Of a DNA stretch of 64,000 bases, positions 46,905-58,092 are shown piece after piece. The stretch is from Spisula solida. Taxonomy: Eukaryota > Mollusca > Bivalvia > Venerida > Mactridae. The stretch's first letter is position 1. Every line of letters starts with the position of its first letter. The notes beneath the pieces were generated by a model. That model was given only the letters and a program-made list of their open reading frames with translations. It had not been told where the DNA came from and ran no database searches. The position numbers were made by a program, and so were the translations under genes. Location: the NCBI GenBank assembly GCA_947247005.1, contig OX365956.1:14776089-14840088 (forward strand). Direction: 5' to 3'.

Positions 46905-46913
46905 TTTATAAAG
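46905..46913 (+). promoter_or_regulatory. TATA-like box of the PAN/C-type lectin gene
   Basis: TTATAAAG within GAGTTTATAAAGCCAG lies about 235 bp upstream of the start codon. It would place a transcription start near 46935-46945, just at the beginning of the threefold repeat. Inferred from sequence and position only. Confidence 0.4.
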
Positions 46914-46934
46914 CCAGTCACTGTTTGAAACTGT

Positions 46935-47144
46935 TTGTATCTGAACGCAGTTAACTTACGCGAATTGCGGTTGGTAGAATATTAAAGAAAATATTATTAC
47001 ATTTATTTTAATTTTGTGTATCTTAACGCAATTTACTTTCGCGAATTGCGGTTGACAGAATATTAAAGAAAATATTAGTACATTTGTGTATCTTAACGCA
47101 GTTGACTTTTGCGAATAGCGGTTGGCAGAATATTAAAGATAATA
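46935..47144 (+). repeat. Three tandem copies in the presumed 5' UTR
   Basis: Copies start at about 46935, 47015 and 47085. Each reads TGTATCTTAACGCAGTT-like, then GCGAATTGCGGTTG(A/G)CAGA, then ATATTAAAGAAAATATTA. The first carries an extra stretch of about 10 bp. The third ends exactly at the ATG of the lectin gene. The first two copies lack an ATG at the equivalent place. Confidence 0.75.
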
Positions 47145-47460
47145 ATGTTTCGTGAAACAGTATTAACCTGTTCTGTAGCAGTAATCATTTTGTCTTTAAG
47201 TTTCTACCAAGTATTTGGTAAAACGGCCAGGTATGACAGATTTATGTTATTGGACGGTTTGTCTTGTTTAACTTCGGATGTAGCGATAGAGGAAGACTCA
47301 TTGGTGAGCGCTGTAAGCTGCATGGCGTTGTGTTCCGGCAAATGTGCAACAATTTTCTACAACCTGGATACAGGCTCTTGCACCGGATGTTATACTTTGT
47401 ATGAAGATAGCTCTGGTCTGCCATCTTCAGACGATTCAATCGCTTACAGGTTCCACTTTG
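47145..47460 (+). CDS. Secreted PAN/C-type lectin protein, exon 1
   Basis: This is the first coding exon of a four-exon gene with a predicted 237-aa protein. The ATG at 47145 has A at -3. The open frame reaches up to 47109 but has no earlier ATG. Residues 1-25 are a signal peptide: Arg near the start, then a hydrophobic stretch (VAVIILSLSFYQVFG). Residues 41-105 resemble a PAN/apple domain, with Cys at 41, 59, 63, 67, 79 and 82 and a SCMALCSGKC then YNLDTGSCTGC pattern typical of that fold. PAN domains bind proteins or sugars in extracellular proteins. The exon ends after the first base of codon 106 at a consensus donor, G|GTAAGT, so phase 1. The domain call rests on the cysteine pattern, not a database search. 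Confidence 0.78.
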
Positions 47461-48090
47461 GTAAGTTTTGATATATATTATTGTTACGCAGCAAATTCTT
47501 TTTTTGCAATATGACATACCAAATACAATACTTTGTATGTAAGTTATGTTCTTTTTTATATTTTCACTTTTCACATTAGTTGACATAATGTGGTAATAAC
47601 GGGAGAGTAACCAACATATTCATACCAAACTAGGCTACGTATTGATTTATATGTCGGGCTTCCGGTATTATATATGTTTTCAACATTTCGACGGAAAAAA
47701 GGTGAGAGTCTTTGTTATCGATTTGAGTCAAAATTGCTTCGTTTTGCCAAAATATCTTATACGTATGTGTAGAAATGACGGAGAAAAACTTATTCACAGG
47801 CGGTATGATTGAAAATTAGCAACAGTTTGATCAGCACGGCAATCTATCAGCTAGAACAATATTTATTGTCGAAAAACAAAATAGTTAGTATATAATATGG
47901 TGTACATGTTTTGATGTTGCGCTGAAAAGGGTTTTTGATTATCAAAGAATAGTTTGAATTTGATCACCAAGCAACGAAGCTGGAAGTATTAAAGTGTTTG
48001 GGTATATAGACGTTTACTTTTCCATCTGTATGTACGTTCTTTCGTCCTCCGGCCTGACCTTTTGATTCCGACTGATTACTTTAGTAAATA

Positions 48091-48258
48091 CAGTGAAGTT
48101 CCGCTTATAAGACCAGTCAAAAGGGTGGTCTTAATAGCGAATCGGTCTTATCAGCGGACCTTTTTTGTTCTAAATTTAATACTTTGGGACCTTAAACTGG
48201 CAAAAATCTGCATGATTTCAAAATAATCAAAGTGGTCTTATAAGCGGAACTTTACCAG
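48091..48258. mobile_element. 168-bp MITE with AAGTTCCGCTTATAAGACC inverted ends
   Basis: The left end is TA|CAGTGAAGTTCCGCTTATAA. The right end is the inverse, with TGGTCTTATAAGCGGAACTT then TACCAG. The CAGTGAARNTCCGCTTATA style and preceding TA suggest a Tc1/mariner (pogo-type) MITE. The right edge is slightly diverged. Confidence 0.72.
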
Positions 48259-48604
48259 TTGGCAGAAGTTTGAATTAACTTCTGAGTTAACTTCTGTCAG
48301 CTGTTAACTCAAATATAAAATTTTGAGTTAACTTCTGAATGAACAACTAACAACCAACTGCTAACTTCACAGACCTCATTTTTTACAAATATTGATGTTT
48401 ATATATGTGTTATACTAAATCTTGAGTCGGCGAGTAGAACATAATTACTTGCCTTCCAGAAAGTCAACGACATATTGTTCTTTCCGGGTGTTTAGGTTAT
48501 ATCATTTTAATCGACTGTATTTTATAAATGTATATGTAAATGTACTACGGGCGTGGCACCCTATTTGTTTGAACGCATTCACTTTAACGTTATACGAAGT
48601 CAGT

Positions 48605-49290
48605 ATATAAGTCCCTCGCCACGAAGTGGGAGGGGATTATAGGAATGGTCTACGTCCGTCAGTGCCAAATTGTGTCCATAACCTTTTACCACCGCGACCG
48701 AATTGCGTTAAACTTAGAACAAATGTGTAACAAATAAAGACGACGTGCAAAACCATGTTTCAGCCATGCTGCCTCAAGGTCACGGGTTAAGGTTATATCC
48801 TTACATTTCGTGTCCGCTCCATAACTTTTTAAACGCCGGAACCGAATTACATGAAACTCATAGTAAATGTAAAACTAAAGAAGACGACGTGCTGAACCCT
48901 TATTCCAACCGTGCCTACACAAGGTCAAGATCATAATTCAAGGCCTGACAGATTATTTCCGCTCTATAACTTTTAAGTCCTGGACCGAATTGCATGTAAC
49001 CTATAGCAAATGTTTAAAATGTAAATATGACTTCGGGAACCCACGTTCCAACCGCGCTGGCACCGTCCAAAGTCAACGATTTGAGTCTTACATTTCATGT
49101 CAACTCCATAACGCCTTGGCCGAATTGCATGAACCTCATGGCAAATGTCTTACTAATGGACATTTCAACCATGCTTGCTCAAGGTCAATGTCACTTTTTA
49201 AGGTGAAAAGTTTAAGTCTTACATTAATGTTCATGTCCGCACGTATAACTTTAATGCCTGGAACGAATGGCATTAAGCAAAAATCAAATG
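48605..49290. repeat. Tandem array of about 140-bp units, five diverged copies
   Basis: ACCGAATTGCATG-like words recur at about 48698, 48843, 48984, 49120 and 49264. Each is preceded by a CCGCTCCATAACTTTTAA-like word and followed by AACTCATAGCAAATGT and a TCCAACCGTGC-like word. Spacing is 136-145 bp. ORFs crossing the array are not genes. Confidence 0.75.
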
Positions 49291-49472
49291 TATAACTAGT
49301 GAGGATCCGCAGCACCAAGTTCCAACGAACCTGGCTGAAGTACAGTGAATGTCACTGTTCACTATTGCTGTCTTATCGACTGACATGTTTTACGTACAAC
49401 TAGTAAAAAATATATAATGCTTGGCGAAATTTAACGCTGGGAATCTTAATAATGAGTTATTTCATGTTACAG

Positions 49473-49552
49473 AGTGTGGTATTGGCGAAAGACGATACAA
49501 TACATCTTGCTACACGGTTTCAACCAAATCAGCGACGTGGTCAAACGCAAAA
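49473..49552 (+). CDS. PAN/C-type lectin protein, exon 2
   Basis: An 80-nt exon starts after TGTTACAG and ends before GTATGT. Its first two bases complete codon 106 (Glu) in phase with exon 1, and it ends on a full codon (residues 107-132). It encodes the first part of a long-form C-type lectin domain: C107, then the YNTSCY block (C118), a short strand and TWSNAK (the conserved Trp-x-x-Ala helix). The 40 residues in frame beyond the donor lack lectin features, which supports the donor. The phase match on both sides and the domain order make this a secure exon despite its size. Confidence 0.8.
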
Positions 49553-50027
49553 GTATGTTTGATTATATTCCGACCTTTTTGCAATCAGAAACAAAAAGTT
49601 TTATCTTTTCAAATGTCATATTGTGATTCTGGCATATTCCATTATTGGCTGAACATCAAGCTTCTTGAGTTAGAATACGCAAGATAACTCGTCGGCTCAG
49701 TGCTATCGTGTGCTATGTCCATTTTGTTACAATTTTAGGAACTCGAGTTTGAAAGTTTCAAATTTCCTATCAATCCTATCGACTTGATATTTCATTTGGA
49801 ATGTTGATATAATCAAATCACAATCGGAGCAAAGTTTCAATGCATACATGTCCTTACCTTTCTACGAAATCAAAACTCCACTGTGGCAAATTTGACAGTG
49901 CTAGAGCGGGGACGGAATTAGAACGAGTCGCATGTGTCGCCTGACGACATGCAGTTTTCATGGAAAACTATCCAGTATTGGGCTACATCTCCGACTCACA
50001 AGAGTTCTCTAGTCATCTGAACTAAAA

Positions 50028-50525
50028 ATGACTAAGTTATGCTCTGCACAAAATAATATCCTGATAAAATCAATCAAAGGGAAATCATTCAAAAACTACA
50101 CAAGGTAGAATTATGATTCGTGCACACTGCATTTTCTGTCACAGCAAGAAACATTCATACCAATTTTGGAGTCGTTCATCCTTATGGTGACAAAGTTATT
50201 CCCCTGACAAGAAATGCTTATAAAATCAGTCAAAGGGAAATAATTCAAAAATAGCACAAGGTAGAGTTATGGTTCTTGTTCACTGGATTGGGACTTTTTG
50301 TAAAAAAACATGCATACCAAGTTTTTAAGTCATTCAACCTTATAGTGACAAAGTTATGCTCCGGACTATAAATGCTCAAATAAAATCAATGAAAGGGAAA
50401 TAATTCAAGAACGATGCAAGGTAGAGTTACGGTTCTCGCGCACCGCACTTCGACTAATTGCAAGACACATTCATAGCAAGTTTTGAGTCAATCAAACCAA
50501 CGGTGACAAAGTTATGCTCAGGACA
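50028..50525. repeat. Tandem array of 158-bp units, about three copies
   Basis: GTGACAAAGTTAT-like words lie at 50028, 50187, 50345 and 50503, spacing 158-159 bp. TCAAAGGGAAATAATTCAAA and CAAGGTAGAGTTATGGTTC are repeated within each unit. Units show about 15-20 percent visible divergence. Confidence 0.82.
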
Positions 50526-50820
50526 GGGAATATTGGACGCCGAGGACGCCGCAGACCAAAGTAACCCCTATATCTTGCCTAGTCAGGCGACACAAAAACG
50601 ATACCATTTAGTTTTCAGACTACCTGGAGACAATACATTTTTATTCAAACTATAGATACCTCGTATTAGTTAATAACGAAGACAGTGCCGAGATTTTAAT
50701 TTATCAACAGAAACTATTAAAACATTTGTCTTTAATATCAGAAACACAATGTTTTTGAAACACTTTTAACAAGACTTACTGACTAAATGAAACTTGTACA
50801 TACTGAATACAATTGAAACA

Positions 50821-50990
50821 ATTACTGCCTGACTGAAACACTTACTGTCTGGCTGATACACTTACTGTCTGGCTGATACACTTACTGCCTGGCTGATACA
50901 CTTACTGCCTGGCTGAAACACTTACTGCCTGACTGAAACACTAATTGCCTGGCTCAAACACTTACTGCCTGGCTGAACACTGTATGGCTG
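50821..50990. repeat. Minisatellite, 20-bp unit, about eight copies
   Basis: The unit CTTACTGCCTGGCTGAAACA varies at C/T and A/T positions. Copies lie head to tail at an exact 20-bp period, degrading at both ends (ACTGACTGTCTAAG-like words continue to about 51065). Confidence 0.88.
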
Positions 50991-51654
50991 ACTGATGAAG
51001 ACTTTACTGACTTAAAAACTGGCTTGTCTGAGACACCTTGTAAAGATGCATTGACTGACTGTCTAAGTCATTAACAAATGAAATGCTTATCAACTATCTG
51101 AAAACTCACTGTCATTCTGAATATTGTTTGTCTCACACACTTACAGTTTTAGTCTGGGGAGATATTGGACACACATTCTAGGTAGTGAAAGAGGGCCTAT
51201 GTTCCTATTAAATCGCTTGAGTACAGGTTTATCAATTGCCGCTTGTGCCTAGAATATACCAGAAGAATTCATTGATTTACAAAATTCACTGGGAGCATAC
51301 CCGGACCCCTCACAAACAGCTGTATTTCTAATTGTAACACCCACTAGTTCATACCTTTGCATATGCTATTTTACTAAACAACATATATTCGAGATGGCAA
51401 CGTTCGCGCAATAAATATTATCAAGTCGACATTCAATTTAACTTCTTTGGAATAAAACATGAATTTGTTTCTAGCTCGCTTCATTTCTCTCGCACAATAC
51501 TTTGTGGCATGCTGCTCGGAGATACAATGTTTTTTTTAGCTCGCACCGCTAAATGTTAAAACCATGTACCTACATGTACCCTGTAAACATAATATATTGT
51601 ATTTGGAGAATTGTAAATTATAACCGATGATTAATTTTCTAAAAATCGTATATG

Positions 51655-51735
51655 AACACACACCCGGTGAGTGGGATTCGAACCCAAGATCCCAACTGCA
51701 GTGCTTGGCGCTGTCTCCAAACATATGCCATCAGA
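51655..51735 (-). mobile_element. tRNA-like SINE remnant, minus strand
   Basis: On the minus strand GGGTTCGAATCCCACTCACC gives a good B-box. The A-box side (GGAGACAGCGCCAAGCACTG) is weak, so this is not a functional tRNA. No SINE body or tail is recognisable. Confidence 0.4.
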
Positions 51736-51769
51736 TTGCTAGATAATGTGTATTTCAAATATGTAGTAT

Positions 51770-51990
51770 GCTCATATCGCTGGCTTAGAATTAGAAGGGC
51801 GTAAGTACAAACTCAATATCTTGAGAAAACAAGAAAAAAACTGTCTGAAAACTACTCATTACTTATGGTAAAACAAGTTTTTTAAACTTCAGTTTGATCA
51901 ACATTTTCATGAAAATAGGCTCGTAAGAAGCGCATTGAGATGCAGATTTCAAATATGCATGCGTTTATTAGGTCGTAAGTAGTATTTCAA
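51770..51990 (+). repeat. Dispersed repeat shared with 40140-40400
   Basis: Second copy of the family described at 40140. It starts CATATCGCTGGCTTAGAATT and ends near GGTCGTAAGTAG. Confidence 0.7.
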
Positions 51991-52282
51991 CCTGTTAAAT
52001 TCTTAGCCAACGATATGCACTCTGCCTACAACATGAATCGTTTTACCTCAAAAGTGTTTGTTATTATTGAACCTTCCTCGTATATGATTGTTAAATATTT
52101 AATGGATTGCTCCTGCCCCAGGCATTGATAAAAGCCTAGTGGCGTGTCTGTTTGCGAGGCAAATACTTAGTTAAATCATAAGAGATAATTAATTATTTAA
52201 ATGTTTAAACGGACCAGAGAGTTGTAATGAATGCATTTCAAAACACATTATCAGCTCATTAATAAATACAAAACATTTTCTA

Positions 52283-52551
52283 TTTTCTATCTATCACATT
52301 ATGATTGCTAAAAACCAAGTGGTGCAGAGTACGCACCAAGGGGTGCCACGTTCAGGTTGTCATCAACTTCTCTGAAACGATTCGTCAATAAAACAAAATA
52401 GGCGGTACCAATGTTTAAAAACACGTACAAAGTAAGAAATGAATCTGACGAATCTTTTAAGAGAAAATGATGATAGCCTGAAAGTGGTACCCCTTGATGC
52501 GTACTCTGCTCTACTTGGTTGTAATAGATCACAATGTGGTAGATAGAAAAT
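52283..52551. repeat. 269-bp fold-back element with arms of about 95 bp
   Basis: The left arm (ATTTTCTATCTATCACATTA, AACCAAGT, GCAGAGTACGCACCAAGGGG, GATTCGTCA) is mirrored by the right arm (TGACGAATC, CCCCTTGATGCGTACTCTGC, ACTTGGTTG, CACAATGTGGTAGATAGAAA). About 65 bp is unpaired in the centre. Confidence 0.82.
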
Positions 52552-53817
52552 CATATATATACCTCGCCGAAACTGCAACAACGCGACTGAAGATCCGTGC
52601 CAAGTAACGGGTTTTTCGCGTCTAAAAATAGACGAAGTACCCAGTGATTATACATGTAGGAGGTGTGTCCAAAAATCGTAGACACTCCAATTTAAAGGAT
52701 ATCCGGCATATACAGCGTCAGAATGAAATGTGTTTTACTAGAACTCTATAATACATAACAAAATGCATACACAGTAATAATTGCATTTGGTGGCATAATA
52801 AATAATAAGATACAGCAGTGTGTTGATCACGGTGTTGATACGCGTCTGCAAGTCAAATTATTACGTTCTTGTGTTTACTTTAAAAGTTATGACAATCATG
52901 AAATTATGACGCACAAATGTTTCCATTTAACATCAGCTTGAACGTTTTTTGTATGTCTTTACTTCAAACAATCATATAACATGATAAAAAATAAGCTTCT
53001 TGCGTCAGCCCTAAAGAATAAAATGAAGACGAAAATAACGTCTTTTGATTGCGAAGAACAACGATCTGCTATTAAAACGTATGTGTCATTAAACAGAGTA
53101 CCCATTTGAATAACAAAAACGCTTCATTCAACTATATGCAAATAATAACACTTATTTACAAGTCCTATACATGTAAAAGCTTTCCAGAAGGAATAATTAT
53201 AACGGTTGGTTACTAGGGGCAGACAACGGAATTTTATGTACGGCGCTACCGTGACGTCCATATAAAATAACTCGAGCTCGAGTTAAAAAAACTCGAGCTC
53301 TTGTGAACTCGAAAAGCGGCTTTGATGAAACCAATAGTTAGTTAATAATGTACAGTTTGTACTTATATGTATGAATAATTGTATTCGCACAAGTGAACAG
53401 AGTTTAACGAGCAACACCAGAAAAGTTGATATATGGCTGTAGCGTAGAAACATTTATTAATAATTGCCACTGACGTTATAAATGTAATTGACCTGTGCCG
53501 CTGAAGTATAATATTTAGTGAGAGTAAATCAAATTTTTTAGAATAATAACAAGTTTACGCATGAAACTGAAATTTGTGGTATTGTGCGTCAATGCATTGT
53601 ATGCTGTTATATTGAAGTTTAACATTAAAATTGTTTTTGTTTGTTTTTCTTTTATGATACGTGTCTACGGAGTATGTTGAAAAGATAAGAAAGGACATTG
53701 CAAACAAATCGGCCTACTAGCTTTACGTGGTGTTTTAATATCAAATATACTAATAGTCAAGGTAGGTGTGTATAGATGTTGTAGTTCAATAATTGTACGA
53801 GTCTGCTTCAATTTCAG

Positions 53818-53914
53818 ACATCCTGCTCTTCGACTGCCAACCGCTTCCTGGCTGCTCCAGAGACATTGGAGGAGTTATTATATATCTGTACATTTCTGCC
53901 TTATGCCGACACCT
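53818..53914 (+). CDS. PAN/C-type lectin protein, exon 3
   Basis: A 97-nt exon lies between AATTTCAG and GTAAGTTA. It starts in phase 0, matching exon 2, and ends after one base of codon 165. It encodes residues 133-164. C135 comes first, then an NRFLAAPETLEEL segment, the classical second helix of C-type lectin domains (consensus with FLA and then ETxEE), then LPYADT leading to the conserved Trp. C156 is additional and has no obvious partner. The in-frame 80-aa ORF around it is a shadow of this exon plus intron. Confidence 0.8.
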
Positions 53915-54236
53915 GTAAGTTATATATTTCCATCACACGAATGCTTTACTGTACTGTGCAATAAACATTGTAATGCACACTGGTATTCTACCATGCAAGT
54001 GACGTGCTAACTGCTTGTACATGATCATAATCTGTTTGTATATTTCTTGTGCCCATTTTGTTTGGTTGGGTCAGCCGATTGCTGCGTTCCCGGTCCAATT
54101 TTTTTTCTTTTTTAGAATCGAACATTCAGACCGATTGTAGAAGGTTTTACAATACCAATTAGTCAACGAATGAAAACAAGATTCAAAAGTATTTGAATAT
54201 CAAACGATTTGTTGGAATGCATTTAATAAATTTCAG
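53915..54236 (+). other. Intron 3 of the PAN/C-type lectin gene
   Basis: It starts GTAAGTTATA and ends AATTTCAG. Nothing is recognised in its 322 bp. Confidence 0.7.
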
Positions 54237-54457
54237 GGGGTCGTGCATACATAGACATGACAGACACAGATGTTGAGGGAACTTGGAAAACAGTTCATGG
54301 GAAAACAATAGATTACCGAAAACCGTGGGCACAAACCGAACCAAATGGTGGTACATATGAAAACTGTGTGGCTATATTGTCTACACAATATTTGGCTGAC
54401 TATAATTGCGACTCGGTAATCAGATACGTGTGTGAAAAGAACATGATAGCAATGTAA
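54237..54457 (+). CDS. PAN/C-type lectin protein, exon 4 (terminal)
   Basis: It starts after ATTTCAG. Its first two bases complete W165, in phase with exon 3, and it ends at TAA 54455-54457. It encodes residues 165-237, the calcium- and sugar-binding half of the lectin domain. A WGRAYIDMTDTDVEGTW block stands for the usual WIGL-to-EGxW region. E199-P200-N201 is the EPN motif known for mannose-type ligands. C208 and C222 form the small disulfide, and C230 pairs with C135. The canonical WND motif before C222 is replaced by L217-A218-D219, so calcium binding may be altered. The protein is probably secreted, for pathogen or particle recognition. There is no membrane segment. Confidence 0.85.
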
Positions 54458-57097
54458 AGATGTCTGCTCTTAACTCACACCATAAAACATACAAAATAAC
54501 GTAGGTGACTTTTGCTAAGTTGCTTCCAAAAGCATCGCTATTTTTTGCACAATCATGTTTTTACATGGAAACATTTATTGTATACGACAAATTGAGCACA
54601 TTACACATACAAAATATAGCAAGCACGTTGCGTGTTTTTGTAACCAAAGTAACGAGCATGCGGCGTACCCATTTTATTTTACTAGTCTCAATGTGTACGA
54701 AATTTGACGTCATTGGAACAATGCGTTTGGAACATACACAATATACAATTATGAGTACTTACGTTAAAACGACCTCGTCATACCGGCATGAAATACCTAT
54801 GAAATATTCGAAAACACAGTCAACATTGGTGTGTAAAATGATTGAGAATACTAGTAAGACGTGTCTTATGACCAGAGCTCTTGCTTTTATACACTAAACA
54901 AATCTTATAAGTGTGCACGTGTTTTTCGCGTAAAATGTCTTTATTAATGAATAGGTTTGTATGAAATTTTGTGTATATGCTATTAACTAAAACAAGAGCA
55001 TATTTATAAAGTTTTTACTTCAAAATTAAAAACAGCGGATCACTGAACCATAAAACATCAAAACACATAAAATGCATGAGAAATTTACGCGTAGGCGCAA
55101 ACTATTTTTATTTATCGTGAATTAAAATTTTCGACATACCGTTACATTTAAAAAACACAACATTATGCCATTTTTCACTCAACTATATTGTGTTTTTAAC
55201 TTTTTAAAATACAGTTTGAATCTGTGGTCAAAGGAGGTCACTATTCCAAAATTGATTTTTAAGCAAAAAAGTGGGTAGTAATAAACCTAAATTGAACTTT
55301 ATTCTTATCATCGTTACTTGAACACAAAATTGATCAGCAAAGAGGATACACTTGCTTTTGCTGATGTCATCATTTGTTTACTCTGTTTGTAAAAATATTA
55401 TCAGATTGTCATACAATCAGTTGAATAGCAATGCCACGTATCTAAGCTACATATGTTGAATAATTCAAGGAGATCAAACACTTTTTGACCGAGTTATGGG
55501 TAAATATGTACATGCACACTTACAATATGTGTTAAGTGTATGGCATTGTGAATGTTCGAACGATGACAAAAGAATGGAAAAACACAATTTTCGCGGATGA
55601 AATAGGAAATACGGTCCCAACAGTGACGTCAATCTGCGATGCGTTGACGCTGGTGGACACTCGCGAAATTAGCTGAGTGATAGGGAACCATACACACTTA
55701 ATACTGATCTCGCAGATGTCAAAGGCTATCTTACATATTTGAGTTATATTTAATATCATTGGATGATATTTTCATTAAAAAGTGAGCAGATTCACAACTG
55801 CAGATTCAAAACGTTATGGCATCAACACTGATGTACGCCGGTGACAGTTACTGATCATTTGTATTTCACTGAATTATACAAGATGATCATTAATGTATGA
55901 TAACTTTATCAATTTTGTGTATTATTTATTCTTAAAATGTTGTACACGTAAGAATATGCTGGGCATTTTCCGGTAACTTTTGATATAAGTTTGTAAATGA
56001 TCAATTGAAATATACGAAAACTGGTACAAAAATGAAAACTTAATAATACTGCTAAATTGGATTGGAAGCAAACTGACCGTCATAGGGTTTTTAGTTTTGT
56101 ATCCGGCATGGTTGTGCTAGTTAGAATCTGAAATGTAAGCAGTCATTAAGTACGGTGTTCTTTAGAAATACATGCAAAGTAGACACTTGTTGACCTGAAT
56201 TGTATATTTCACATAAGGAGTCTGCCATGTCATACAAATGTATACAATGTTAACGAACAGTTCCCTTGATGTAGTAGATGTAAGGGGTGCGTATCAGTTA
56301 GAATAATCGATACGATATTTGTATCGTTACAAAATGATCGATATTCGATATATCATATGATATATTCTTTTGGCAATGAAACACTTAAATACATTAAATA
56401 TGCACTTGCAGACTTACAACATGATTGTATTTAATACAATCAAGTCAGGCCTGTGATGTGATAAACAAACTTTTACATGTTTTAAATTGCACGAGTAGTT
56501 AACATAGCAGATTCTTGTTTAAAAATTAGATTCACTTGAACTTAAGCTACAACAACGACCTGTCCATTTTGAGACGAAGCATATAGACGACGAAAACATG
56601 ACGACTAGATGTACATGTATAATGCGAAACCTCCATTCTGAAGAGTACGCATGTTCATGAATTTTACGTACAATTGACATATTCCTTAGGGTGATGGTTT
56701 CGAACCCCACTGAGACCATGTTTTTTTCTTCTTTTTTAGTGTTTAGGTAATGTTTTTATCTAAAGCATGAATTTATACAGTTGTACATGTATGGAGGAAA
56801 ATATGTATTCCAAAATATTTCGTTAAGATTATAGGAATGTATACAACGTTTAAGCATGAAAAATGAGGGTGGGGTAATACGAAATGTTATATCTTGATAA
56901 TTGATAGTGAACGTATATTTTATTTGGTCTAAATCTGTACATAACAGTATAAAGACAATTTGGAGGTAATTGATATTGATATATGCACATTGATTGTTTT
57001 TTTTTTAGGATTTTAGAAATTATATATTTGTAGACTGAAACAAAATCTTGAAATTGTATAACTATGTTGTTAATATACTTGTACATAACTATCTTTT
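54458..57097. other. 3' UTR and intergenic sequence, no further gene
   Basis: No AATAAA lies close to the stop. ATTAAA at about 55024 and AATAAA at 55280 are distant candidates. The 130-aa ORF at 54505-54897 lacks motifs and lies in probable 3' UTR. A short palindromic run of TCGATA/TATCGA words at about 56305-56360 is the only other structure. Confidence 0.5.
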
Positions 57098-58092
57098 AGA
57101 CCTGCCGTCCACTAGACCCCGATGTTATGCGGAAGGGTATCCGATTACAGTTTGCTAGTTTCGGGAACCTTTAGGGATCATTTATCAATAAAATGGGGAA
57201 TGTATTCGCGGATCGGTATACGGTCGTACGGAAAGGTTGCGGTTAAATTGCAGAATATGCGGAAGTGTTTACGAATCGATGCCGATAGAAAACTGAAAGG
57301 TTGCCGATGTATATACACGATATCGAACTACTATATTGTTGTCAGTTGAAAGTTGAATACGATGGGTAGAAGACGCCATTAATCTTGCTAGTTTCAGCTA
57401 GAAAAAAGTGCGTATATATATATAGATTCAAATACACAAAATTGAATGACCTAGTTTCTGGTATGAAAATCCCAGACATATTAAGCTCATAAAAAGACTT
57501 GGTAGATATACCGGGAGTCTCTTTCCGGTGTTTAATAGCTGAAGACCATGGGGGCACATGTCTGACACAACCCTATTTGGTAGCTTGCCCTTGGTTTAGC
57601 ATGAGGACCATGACGAAAGCGATATATTCAAGATTAAAACTATCGGCAAACTATCGGCTTCCACAGTCGCTCTTGTATAGATCGGGAAATACGGCTTCGA
57701 CTAGGCATTCCTTCCATTCACAATCGGAGCCTTCGCCATCTTTTAGGCATGTTTCGTAACATGCTGGACATAGCTTCCGTGTGTATAACTCATCCATTCG
57801 TCGATTTCGAGGAGCTTTCGGCATTGATTCGGCTTCCTTTGGGAACCGCTCGGGATGGTTAAAAAGATTACGAAGCCTCGCAGAAGGCTTCCCGAACACC
57901 CCGAACCGTTGCCAATGGGTTTCCGATTACACCAAAGCACCCCCGAAGCACTCTCGAACAAGACCTGAAGGCTTCCAGAAGCGTACAGAACGACAAGGAA
58001 GGGGTCCAGAACATCGCGCAGACATGCCGAATCATCCGGATAAGACACATTTAGCCTTCGGGAATCCTTAGGGGTCCTAGTGGACTGCATGT
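57098..58092. mobile_element. 995-bp GC-richer element with inverted ends
   Basis: The left end GACCTGCCGTCCACTAGACC CC and the right end GGGGTCCTAGTGGACTGCATGTC are inverted copies with two or three mismatches. The interior is clearly richer in G+C than its surroundings, has recurrent GAAGCCTTC/GGAAGCC and CTTTAGGG/CCTTAGGGG words, and is open in several frames on both strands. No domain is recognised in any of them, so I call an element, not a gene. Confidence 0.6.

Larger units (their letters stand above)
47461..49472 (+). other. Intron 1 of the PAN/C-type lectin gene
   Basis: It begins GTAAGTTTTG and ends ATGTTACAG. It carries a TIR MITE (48091-48258) and a tandem array of about 140-bp units (48605-49290). 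No further exon is evident. Confidence 0.7.
49553..53817 (+). other. Intron 2 of the PAN/C-type lectin gene
   Basis: This 4.3-kb intron runs from GTATGTTT to AATTTCAG. It is filled with repeats: 158-bp and 20-bp tandem arrays, a tRNA-like remnant, the dispersed repeat at 51770-51990 and a fold-back element at 52283-52551. A candidate mariner-like end (AGGTGTGTCCAAAAATCG) lies at 52661, without a visible partner. Confidence 0.7.

Noticed and set aside
52661..52700. Mariner-like terminal sequence AGGTGTGTCCAAAAATCG
   Set aside because: No inverted partner or transposase was found in the following sequence, so no element can be delimited.
54505..54897. 130-aa ORF directly downstream of the lectin stop codon
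   Set aside because: Located in probable 3' UTR, no motif, and the upstream stop codon is in a well-supported exon.
56690..56725. Possible tRNA B-box (GGGGTTCGAAACC on the minus strand)
   Set aside because: No A-box at the required distance and no cloverleaf.
57499..58090. Overlapping ORFs of 60-115 aa on both strands
   Set aside because: Open frames in several phases at once, explained by higher GC inside a TIR element. No recognised domain.
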